This document shows, in pieces, positions 1 through 5,210 of a stretch of DNA of 8,619 bases. Each line of letters opens with the position of its first letter. The stretch's first letter is position 1. Source of the DNA: an uncultured Clostridia bacterium. Lineage in GTDB: Bacteria; Bacillota; Clostridia; TANB77; CAG-508. The notes beneath the pieces are model-generated. The model saw nothing but the letters and a program-made list of their open reading frames with translations, ran no database searches and had not been told where the DNA came from. The stretch spans positions 1-8,619 of the forward strand of contig CAPNDH010000051.1 in NCBI GenBank assembly GCA_948664205.1. The letters are read 5' to 3'. The translations under genes were made by a program, and so were the position numbers.

Positions 1-173
1 GAAGTGTAAGAAGAGATGGAATAGACGAATTCAAAAAAATGCAAAAAGATTCAAGTATAACAGAAGATGAACTAAAACAAGCAGAAGATCAAATACAAAA
101 ATTGACAGACAAATATGTAGAACAAATAGATAAGGTAACAGAAAATAAAGAAAAAGAAATAATGACTGTTTAG
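1..173 (+). CDS. frr: Ribosome recycling factor, 3' end only
   Basis: This is the C-terminal 56 codons of ribosome recycling factor, which with EF-G splits the post-termination ribosome so its subunits can be reused. The frame starts at base 3 and ends at a TAG at 171-173. The visible residues begin SVRRDGIDEFKKMQKD and continue through EDELKQAEDQIQKLTDKYVEQID. This matches the conserved end of the long three-helix bundle of the family, where the arginine pair precedes the final amphipathic helix that ends in a Lys/Glu-rich tail. The start lies upstream of the window. Position directly before uppS and cdsA matches the usual Bacillota order (often pyrH-frr-uppS-cdsA). The stop codon lies inside the first unit of the repeat element that fills the gap downstream. 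Assignment is confident despite the short length. Confidence 0.93.
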   Translation, partial: SVRRDGIDEFKKMQKDSSITEDELKQAEDQIQKLTDKYVEQIDKVTENKEKEIMTV

Positions 174-287
174 AAGTTGGAAGTTAGAAGTTGAAAATGA
201 AAGTTAAAAGTTAGAAGTTGAGATATAGGGTAAGTTCTTCGAAGAACTTACCTAAGTATCCAACCACTGACTTCTAACATTCAACTT
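170..287. repeat. Short direct-repeat / inverted-repeat element between frr and uppS
   Basis: The 10-mer TTAGAAGTTG occurs at 170-179, 184-193 and 211-220. A longer 14-mer, AAGTTAGAAGTTGA, is exact at 181-194 and 208-221, a 27-nt period. On the far side of a central palindrome (229-252) the same words return in inverted form, for example ACTTCTAAC at 270-278 pairing with GTTAGAAGT at 210-218, and TTCAACTT at 280-287 pairing with AAGTTGAA at 187-194. The whole element could fold into one long imperfect hairpin. It looks like a small non-coding intergenic repeat of the MITE or REP kind and not a terminator, because no T-run follows. No transposase gene is visible. That it is mobile is inference only; the repeats and palindrome are directly visible. 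Confidence 0.6.
229..252. repeat. 24-bp perfect palindrome
   Basis: Bases 229-240 (GGTAAGTTCTTC) are followed directly by their exact reverse complement at 241-252, centred between 240 and 241. As RNA it would form the tip of the hairpin made by the surrounding repeat element. As DNA it could be a protein-binding dyad. With no T-tract after it, it is not an intrinsic terminator. It forms the centre of symmetry of the 170-287 element. Confidence 0.75.
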
Positions 288-295
288 ATAACCTC

Positions 296-314
296 CACCT
301 TTCAAAGAAAGGTG
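296..314 (+). promoter_or_regulatory. Hairpin that contains the uppS Shine-Dalgarno
   Basis: CACCTTTC (296-303) and GAAAGGTG (307-314) are exact reverse complements around an AAA loop, an 8-bp stem. The right arm is the ribosome binding site of uppS (AAAGGTG, six bases before the ATG at 321). If the stem forms in the mRNA, it hides the Shine-Dalgarno and would lower uppS translation, perhaps unless a ribosome or factor opens it. The pairing is visible; control by it is inference. The stem also weakens the case for the GTG at 312 as start, because that codon overlaps the binding site itself. Confidence 0.5.
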
Positions 315-320
315 AAAAAA

Positions 321-1028
321 ATGAATGAATCAAACATGCCAAAACACATTGCTATTATAATGGATGGCAACCGTAGATGGGCAAGAGAAAAAGGTTTAGA
401 TATAAAACAAGGACATAAACAAGGAGCAAAAACATTAGAAGAAATTGTACGCTATGCAAATAAAATAGGACTAAAATACATAACAGTATATGCTTTTTCA
501 ACAGAAAATTGGAAAAGAGCAAAAGAAGAAGTAGGAGCTTTAATGTTACTACTTCAAACATATTTAGATGATTATGCTAAAAGAGCAGATACTGAAAACA
601 TAAAAGTAAAAATATTAGGAGATATATCAGCACTATCAGAAGGAATGCAAAAAAGCATTATAAAATGCATGGAAAGAACAAAAAATAATGCAGGCGTAAC
701 TTTTAATATTGCACTTAACTATGGTGGAAGAGACGAACTTATAAAAGCTACAAAGAAAATTGCTCAAAAAGTTAAAGAAAACGAATTACAAATAGAAGAT
801 ATCACAGAACAAACTATTTCAAATGCCTTATACACAGAAGGCCAACCAGACCCAGACCTACTAATAAGAACAAGCGGAGAGCTAAGAACAAGTGGCTTCT
901 TACCATGGCAAGCCGTATATTCAGAATTCTTGTTTTTAGATAAAAACTGGCCAGACTTTAACGAAGCCGATTTAGATTATGCAATACAAATATATCAAAG
1001 CAGAAACAGAAAATTCGGAGCACAATAG
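321..1028 (+). CDS. uppS: Undecaprenyl diphosphate synthase (cis-prenyltransferase)
   Basis: UppS adds isopentenyl diphosphates in cis to farnesyl diphosphate to make the C55 lipid carrier used for peptidoglycan and other wall polymers, at the inner face of the membrane. From the ATG at 321 the product is 235 residues, close to the family size. The catalytic motif HIAIIMDGNRRWA is at residues 9-21, with the metal-binding Asp at 15. Further family motifs are YAFSTENWKR, LLIRTSGELR followed by FLPWQAVYSEF, and the C-terminal WPDF with YQSRNRKFG. An in-frame GTG at 312 would add three residues, but it overlaps the Shine-Dalgarno AAAGGTG at 308-314, so ATG 321 with a 6-nt spacer is the better start. 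It sits between frr and cdsA, the standard order. Identity is very secure. Confidence 0.97.
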   Translation: MNESNMPKHIAIIMDGNRRWAREKGLDIKQGHKQGAKTLEEIVRYANKIGLKYITVYAFSTENWKRAKEEVGALMLLLQTYLDDYAKRADTENIKVKILGDISALSEGMQKSIIKCMERTKNNAGVTFNIALNYGGRDELIKATKKIAQKVKENELQIEDITEQTISNALYTEGQPDPDLLIRTSGELRTSGFLPWQAVYSEFLFLDKNWPDFNEADLDYAIQIYQSRNRKFGAQ

Positions 1029-1095
1029 AAGTCATTATATATTAGAGTGATAAATGAAAAGTAAAATTTGCAAACTTTTGTTACACTAGCGCGAA

Positions 1096-1204
1096 GGGGT
1101 TAATATATTTTATTTTTGTAATGCAGTCCCGACAGCCCACCCACGGCAGTTGAATACCCCTTGTCTTGGAGGGCGGAATGGAAAAAATAAAATATATTAA
1201 CCCC
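1096..1204. repeat. 22-bp perfect inverted repeat enclosing a GC-rich core
   Basis: The left arm at 1096-1117 begins GGGGTTAATATATTTTATTT, and the right arm at 1183-1204 is its exact 22/22 reverse complement ending in ATATATTAACCCC. They enclose 65 nt (1118-1182) that are about 58% GC (38 of 65 by count), in sharp contrast to the very AT-rich surroundings. The core holds C-runs and G-runs (CCCGACAGCCCACCC and GGAGGGCGG) that could pair internally with mismatches. No tRNA fold, no reading frame and no clear target-site duplication was found. It could be a small non-autonomous mobile element, with the arms as terminal repeats, or a structured RNA closed by a long AT stem. It occupies most of the uppS-cdsA gap, which is otherwise AT-rich and without genes. 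Confidence 0.65.
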
Positions 1205-1277
1205 TGGGAGCGGACTTAAAAGCGATACATTAAATCACAAAAAATAGAAAAGCTCGTTTTTACCTATGCGTGTATGT

Positions 1278-1303
1278 TTGTAACATATAGCAACTTGTAT
1301 AAT
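1278..1303 (+). promoter_or_regulatory. Possible promoter for cdsA-rseP (weak)
   Basis: An exact TATAAT lies at 1298-1303 with TTGTAA at 1278-1283 upstream. The 14-nt spacer is shorter than the usual 16-18, so the -35 assignment is doubtful, and the -10 may instead work with a poorer match. It lies about 50 bases before cdsA. If real, it would let cdsA-rseP be transcribed despite the structured element just upstream. The rest of 1205-1351 is AT-rich leader with no other signal that I can see. Confidence 0.3.
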
Positions 1304-1360
1304 AAATATAAAATGAAATATTAAATAAAAATATAATTAAAATTAAAGGAAATGAAAAAT

Positions 1361-2167
1361 ATGGAATGGAAAAGATATACTTCAGCATTATTAGGTTTTC
1401 CAATAGTACTAATAATACTGCTAATAAGAAATAAATATATAGTAGGCATAGCATTTACAATAATTGCACTTTTAACAATGCACGAATATATAAATGCTAT
1501 AAAAAACAAATGTAACCCAGTAAGTTGGCTAGGCTATTTAAGTTCTATAAGCGTAGCTGTAATACACATACTACCACAAGAATTTATACATATTTCAGCA
1601 ATATTATCAATTCCAATCATATTATTAATACTATTTTTACAAGTAATTATAACAAATATGAAAACAAACTTTAAAGACATAGTATATACGTTTTTTGGAA
1701 TTGGATATGTAATATTCCCTATAATGTGTATTGCACTTATAAATGGAGAAAATAATGGAAATATACTAATATGGTATGCAATAATAGCAGCATGGGGAAC
1801 AGATATATTTGCATATTTTACAGGAAAACTAATCGGAAAACACAAATTCAGTAAAGTAAGTCCTAAAAAATCAATAGAAGGATGTATAGGGGGAACAATA
1901 GGAGCAGTTGTATTAATGCTTATATATACATATATAGCAAATAAATTCTGGGGAATGGAAGTTTCTTACTATATCATAGCCTTAATTGGAATAATTCTAA
2001 GCATAATCGGACAAATAGGAGACTTTGCAGCATCAAGTATAAAAAGATATGTAGAAATAAAAGACTTCAGCAACATGATACCAGGACATGGGGGAATGCT
2101 AGATAGAATAGATAGTTTAATATTTATAGCACCATTTGCATATGCTTTATTAATGTTGATTTTTTAA
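1361..2167 (+). CDS. cdsA: Phosphatidate cytidylyltransferase (CDP-diglyceride synthase)
   Basis: This integral membrane enzyme joins CTP and phosphatidic acid to give CDP-diacylglycerol, the branch-point precursor of phosphatidylglycerol, cardiolipin and other phospholipids. Several long hydrophobic segments run through the protein. The C-terminal signature is complete: SSIKR, then KDFSNMIPGHGGMLDRIDS, containing the conserved S..KR, KD.S..PGHGG..DR.DS pattern and its metal-binding aspartates. A conserved WGTDIFAYFTGKLIGK segment lies mid-protein. Two starts are possible. The ATG at 1352 follows AAAGGA (1345-1350) by only one base, while ATG 1361 has a 10-nt spacer, so I choose 1361 (268 residues). 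It is separated from rseP by only 26 bases and is presumably co-transcribed with it. The identification is firm. Confidence 0.95.
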   Translation: MEWKRYTSALLGFPIVLIILLIRNKYIVGIAFTIIALLTMHEYINAIKNKCNPVSWLGYLSSISVAVIHILPQEFIHISAILSIPIILLILFLQVIITNMKTNFKDIVYTFFGIGYVIFPIMCIALINGENNGNILIWYAIIAAWGTDIFAYFTGKLIGKHKFSKVSPKKSIEGCIGGTIGAVVLMLIYTYIANKFWGMEVSYYIIALIGIILSIIGQIGDFAASSIKRYVEIKDFSNMIPGHGGMLDRIDSLIFIAPFAYALLMLIF

Positions 2168-2193
2168 CTTCTAATACGAAAGGAAGAAAAACT

Positions 2194-3453
2194 TTGATTA
2201 ATTTTATAATAACAATTCTAAAAGTAATATTTCTGCTAGGCTTTCTCATATTTATACATGAAGGAGGCCATTTTTTAGTGGCAAAACTATGCAAGGTAAA
2301 AGTAAATGAATTTGCAATAGGATTTGGACCAACAGTATGGAAAAAACAAGGAAAAGAAACAAAATATGCGTTGAGGTTAATACCACTTGGAGGCTTTGTA
2401 AGTTTAGAAGGAGAAGACGAACGTGTAGAAAGCAAAAACTCATTTAGTGAAGCTTCTATTGCTAAAAGAATAGCAATAATAGTTGCAGGTGGATTTGTAA
2501 ATATTATATTTGGTTTATTTGTATACTTTATATTAATGACAGGTATAGGAAACAACACATCACTTGTTGTAGATAAAACCATACCCGAATATACAGCACA
2601 GCAAAGCGGAATAATAACAGGGGATGAAATAATAAAAATAAATGATAAAAAGGTAAATTTAAAATCAGATATAGATAAAATATTGAGTAAATCAAATGGA
2701 GAAAACTTAAAAATTACAATAAAAAGAAATGAAGAAAAACAAGAAATTACATTAACGCCAACAAAACAAGAAAATAAAAGCACAGGAATATACCTAAAAA
2801 GTGGAGAAAATTCAACTAAAATAGTAACAGTAGAAAAAGGAAGTAACGCAGAAAAACAAGGTTTAAAAGCAAACGATAAAATACAAAAAATAAATGGAAT
2901 AGAAGTAAAAACAAGAGAAGATATAGTAAAAGCAATAAGTACAAGTAAAGATAATGAAAAGCTAACATTTACAGTAGAAAGAGGAAATGAAACCATAGAA
3001 TTAGAAGTTACACCAGACACAATATATACCTACTATATAGGAGTACAATTCAAACTAGCTGAAAATAATATACTAAACAATATGCATTATGCACTATATG
3101 AAACAAGAGATTTCATATTCACAATAACAGATAACTTGAAAATGTTATTTACAGGAAATGTAGGTTTAGACCAAATGATGGGGCCAGTAGGAATATCTGA
3201 AGCAGTAGCAAATACAAGTGGAATAGAAGATTTTATATACTTATTAGCACTAATAAGCTTATCACTAGGAGTAACAAACCTATTACCATTTCCAGCGTTA
3301 GATGGGGGAAAATTTGTACTACTAATATTAGAAGCCATCCGAGGAAAAAAACTAAAACAAGAAACAGAAATAAATTTGCAACTGTTAGGTTTTGCACTAT
3401 TAATAGTATTGGCATTATATGTGACTTATAATGATATATTAAGAATATTATAA
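2194..3453 (+). CDS. rseP: Site-2-type intramembrane zinc metalloprotease with two PDZ domains
   Basis: RseP/RasP cleaves transmembrane segments of anti-sigma factors and leftover signal peptides inside the membrane. The 419-residue product has the zinc motif HEGGH at residues 22-26 in the first membrane helix and the partner motif NLLPFPALDGG at 362-372, which supplies the third metal ligand. GPVGISEAV at 330-338 is also typical. Between the helices are two PDZ-like domains, roughly 123-190 (AQQSGIITGDEIIKINDKKV) and 208-274 (AEKQGLKANDKIQKINGIEV). Two copies resemble the Escherichia coli layout; as I recall, Bacillus RasP has one. Translation starts at a TTG at 2194, supported by AAAGGA at 2179-2184 with a 9-nt spacer. 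It directly follows cdsA and is the last gene before the terminator at 3467. Confidence 0.95.
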   Translation: MINFIITILKVIFLLGFLIFIHEGGHFLVAKLCKVKVNEFAIGFGPTVWKKQGKETKYALRLIPLGGFVSLEGEDERVESKNSFSEASIAKRIAIIVAGGFVNIIFGLFVYFILMTGIGNNTSLVVDKTIPEYTAQQSGIITGDEIIKINDKKVNLKSDIDKILSKSNGENLKITIKRNEEKQEITLTPTKQENKSTGIYLKSGENSTKIVTVEKGSNAEKQGLKANDKIQKINGIEVKTREDIVKAISTSKDNEKLTFTVERGNETIELEVTPDTIYTYYIGVQFKLAENNILNNMHYALYETRDFIFTITDNLKMLFTGNVGLDQMMGPVGISEAVANTSGIEDFIYLLALISLSLGVTNLLPFPALDGGKFVLLILEAIRGKKLKQETEINLQLLGFALLIVLALYVTYNDILRIL

Positions 3454-3466
3454 TAAGAATATAAAT

Positions 3467-3519
3467 AATGTAAATATAATAAAAATTCGCAATAGCGAAT
3501 TTTTTATTACATTTACATT
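3467..3519. terminator. Intrinsic terminator after rseP, likely bidirectional
   Basis: The core stem AATTCGC (3484-3490), loop AATA and GCGAATT (3495-3501) is followed by a T-run. The pairing extends outward: 3467-3490 matches the reverse complement of 3495-3519 with one mismatch and one bulged base. A-rich and T-rich flanks on both sides suit termination in either direction. It ends the frr-uppS-cdsA-rseP cluster and insulates it from the surface cassette downstream. Confidence 0.85.
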
Positions 3520-3537
3520 ACAATTTTATGTACCTTA

Positions 3538-3566
3538 TTGATTACTATAAAATTAAATGATATTAT
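3538..3566 (+). promoter_or_regulatory. Sigma-A-type promoter for the surface cassette
   Basis: TTGATT at 3538-3543 and TATTAT at 3561-3566 are separated by exactly 17 nt. It lies just after the rseP terminator and about 36 bases before the first secreted-protein gene, so the cassette appears to be its own transcription unit. The gene's Shine-Dalgarno AGGAG is at 3588-3592. Confidence 0.6.
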
Positions 3567-3602
3567 ATTTTTAATTAATAATTAAAAAGGAGATTCAAAC
3601 AA

Positions 3603-4022
3603 ATGAAAGCAAAAGAAAAATTATTAACATTAGTAACAGGAGGAGCATTATTAATAATAATATTAACACCAACAATAAGTAATGCAGCATTACAAGCAAA
3701 TGGAAATGGTTCAAGTACAAAAAGTATTGATGGGTGGATGAGTAGTATAAGAGCAATGGAAGCACAAGGGGGAACCTTAGGTTTAAACGGTTCATCTTCA
3801 TTAAATCAAGTACCTGGAGCTGATGGAAAAGTAGAAAATTCAAACAATTTAGATATTCACATGCAAAAAAATACTGAATATGGAGCAATGGTAATATTAT
3901 CAGCGTCAAACTATGGCAAATCAACTCCAGTACATAAAACAGATGATGGAAGCTTATCAACAACAACAGGAAATAAAAGTGGTGTATATATGAGTTTAAA
4001 TAAAGAATGGGTAGCAGCAGGA
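3603..4022 (+). repeat. Near-identical 5' block of the paralogue pair, copy 1
   Basis: The first 420 bases of this gene match the first 420 bases of the next gene (4482-4901) without gaps. I count 17 differences, about 96% identity, which change only four amino acids (residues 3, 12, 20 and 78). Similarity drops abruptly at codon 141, where length changes and many substitutions begin. The block is large and similar enough to support recombination between the two copies. Confidence 0.9.
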
Positions 4023-4322
4023 GGAAGTTTAGGGAATACAAGTACATATAAAAATGCAAATTTAAAATATAGAAATCCATATACAAAAAATGGAAAAGAA
4101 AAAAGAGCAGGAGATGCAATGCTAGAGTGTAGTGGATGGCATAATACTGGAAATGCGGTTGCAACAACTTGGATTAATGGTGATAGTAATACAGGAGTTG
4201 TTAGGAGCTATTCTGGTAGTATTTTTTCTTTTTATGCAGATGGATATACTAGTACTAGGGATGCTGATTGTAGAAAATTATGGTCTAGTAGAGCAGTAGT
4301 AGTCATTGGAAACGGAATTTAA
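3603..4322 (+). CDS. Secreted protein, tandem paralogue 1; possible C-type-lectin/FGE-like domain
   Basis: I do not recognise a named gene. The 239-residue product opens with a Sec signal peptide: MKAKEK, a hydrophobic core LLTLVTGGALLIIIL, and a likely cut after SNA at residue 28. The mature part has a conserved half (residues 29-140), including KNTEYGAMVILSASNYG and TTGNKSGVYMSLNKEWVAAG. Its C-terminal half has a fixed frame (ECSGWHNTG, YSGSIFSF, SRAVVVIGNGI) broken by variable stretches. From memory, this spacing resembles Bacillota surface proteins with a C-type-lectin or formylglycine-generating-enzyme-like fold (KNTEWGAVAYL, TGIYDMSGGAWEYV, ..FR.V). That fold is inference. There are no membrane anchor or LPXTG signals. 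Cysteines are at 176 and 223. AGGAG lies 10 bases before the ATG. The 3' third uses more T-ending codons (GTT, TCT, GGT) than the first two thirds. Confidence 0.8.
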   Translation: MKAKEKLLTLVTGGALLIIILTPTISNAALQANGNGSSTKSIDGWMSSIRAMEAQGGTLGLNGSSSLNQVPGADGKVENSNNLDIHMQKNTEYGAMVILSASNYGKSTPVHKTDDGSLSTTTGNKSGVYMSLNKEWVAAGGSLGNTSTYKNANLKYRNPYTKNGKEKRAGDAMLECSGWHNTGNAVATTWINGDSNTGVVRSYSGSIFSFYADGYTSTRDADCRKLWSSRAVVVIGNGI

Positions 4323-4417
4323 TTAGATTAATATTAAAAAATAATAATTTTTCAACAAAAACAAATATTTTGGAGAAAGTTATGTATCTTAGTTTATATC
4401 AATTTTTAGCTTTATTA

Positions 4418-4457
4418 TTGAATACAAATTTTATGAATGATAAAATTTGTACAATAA
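4418..4457 (+). promoter_or_regulatory. Candidate promoter with overlapping inverted repeat before paralogue 2
   Basis: TTGAAT at 4418-4423 and TAAAAT at 4441-4446 are spaced by 17 nt. The same stretch holds a perfect 11-bp inverted repeat: TACAAATTTTA at 4423-4433 and TAAAATTTGTA at 4441-4451, with a 7-nt loop. After a two-base bulge, TTATTG (4415-4420) also pairs with CAATAA (4452-4457). The dyad covers the spacer and -10, so it could be an operator. If transcription reads through from the first gene, it would instead be an mRNA hairpin just before the ribosome binding site at 4466-4471. The rest of the 4323-4481 gap is AT-rich with no gene. Confidence 0.45.
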
Positions 4458-4481
4458 ATAAAGAAAAGGAGATACATTTAA

Positions 4482-4901
4482 ATGAAATCAAAAGAAAAAT
4501 TATTAACATTAGTAGCAGGAGGAGCATTATTAATAATATTATTAACACCAACAATAAGTAATGCAGCATTACAAGCAAACGGAAATGGTTCAAGTACAAA
4601 AAGCATTGATGGATGGATGAGTAGTATAAGAGCAATGGAAGCACAAGGTGGAACCTTAGGTTTAAACGGTTCATCTTCATTAAATCAAGTACCTGGAGCT
4701 GATGGAAAAGTAGCAAATTCAAACAACTTAGATATTCATATGCAAAAAAATACTGAATATGGCGCAATGGTAATACTATCAGCGTCAAACTATGGCAAAT
4801 CAACACCAGTGCATAAAACAGATGATGGAAGCCTATCAACAACAACAGGAAATAAAAGTGGAGTATATATGAGCTTAAATAAAGAATGGGTAGCAGCAGG
4901 A
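4482..4901 (+). repeat. Near-identical 5' block of the paralogue pair, copy 2
   Basis: This is the partner of the block at 3603-4022. Most of the 17 differences are silent third-base changes. The copies are recent duplicates or are being homogenised by gene conversion, while the 3' parts are not. Confidence 0.9.
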
Positions 4902-5195
4902 ACTAGAAGTGAATCGACTACTTATAAAAATGCAAATTTAAAATATAGAAACCCGTATACGACTACAAAAAGTAGTTTGTCAGGAGATGCAACGATTGAG
5001 TGTAGTGGATGGCACAACACAGGAACAAGCGTCCCTGCTACATGGCTTAAGTATAATTATGCTAATGGATTTGTTAGGGCATATTCAGGTAGTATTTTCT
5101 CGTTCAAAGGTGACACTAGTCAAGGCACCATGAACGGAACTCTTGATGAACCTTGGGCTAGCAGAGCAGTTATTGTTATAGGTAATGGAATTTAA
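4482..5195 (+). CDS. Secreted protein, tandem paralogue 2; possible C-type-lectin/FGE-like domain
   Basis: This is the second copy of the exported protein upstream, 237 residues, with function unrecognised. It has the same signal peptide, cut after SNA at residue 28, and the same residues 29-140 apart from Glu78 to Ala. After VAAG (140) it diverges. The stretches at about 141-147, 161-167, 180-193 and 209-224 differ in sequence and length from copy 1, while YKNANLKYRNPYT, ECSGWHNTG, YSGSIFSF and SRAVIVIGNGI are kept. One cysteine (174) is shared with copy 1; the second is missing. Conserved frame with variable loops is what a ligand-binding scaffold would show, but this is inference. AAGGAG at 4466-4471 is 10 bases from the ATG. 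The stop is only 15 bases before the large prepilin-like gene, so the two are very likely co-transcribed. Confidence 0.82.
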   Translation: MKSKEKLLTLVAGGALLIILLTPTISNAALQANGNGSSTKSIDGWMSSIRAMEAQGGTLGLNGSSSLNQVPGADGKVANSNNLDIHMQKNTEYGAMVILSASNYGKSTPVHKTDDGSLSTTTGNKSGVYMSLNKEWVAAGTRSESTTYKNANLKYRNPYTTTKSSLSGDATIECSGWHNTGTSVPATWLKYNYANGFVRAYSGSIFSFKGDTSQGTMNGTLDEPWASRAVIVIGNGI

Positions 5196-5210
5196 AAAGG
5201 AAAGATAAAA

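Noticed and set aside
170..221. CRISPR array or minisatellite from the three repeated words
   Set aside because: The units are only 10-14 nt with irregular 14- and 27-nt spacing, and they belong to a symmetric hairpin element.
1057..1079. Terminator after uppS (AAAAGT...ACTTTT)
   Set aside because: Only a 6-bp AT-rich stem with a long loop and no proper T-run. Too weak to call.
1118..1182. tRNA or other classical RNA gene in the GC-rich core
   Set aside because: No cloverleaf, no T-loop GTTCRA box and no CCA end. A different structured RNA remains possible.
2124..3020. Long 298-codon open frame on the - strand
   Set aside because: It lies fully antisense to rseP, whose motifs are complete. 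Its Ser/Phe/Ile-rich composition is what reversing an A-rich coding strand gives.
3595..4167. 190-codon - strand frame, and a 148-codon one at 4399-4845, both Leu/His-rich
   Set aside because: Both mirror the secreted paralogues and resemble each other only because the genes do. There is no plausible ribosome site or family motif.
4370..4561. 63-codon + strand frame overlapping the start of paralogue 2
   Set aside because: It runs into paralogue 2 out of frame, through its ribosome binding site and signal peptide. No recognisable product.
3603..5195. Diversity-generating retroelement targets
   Set aside because: The variable C-termini and possible lectin-like fold suggested it, but differences are not confined to adenine positions, many are silent, lengths change, and no reverse transcriptase or template repeat is in the window.
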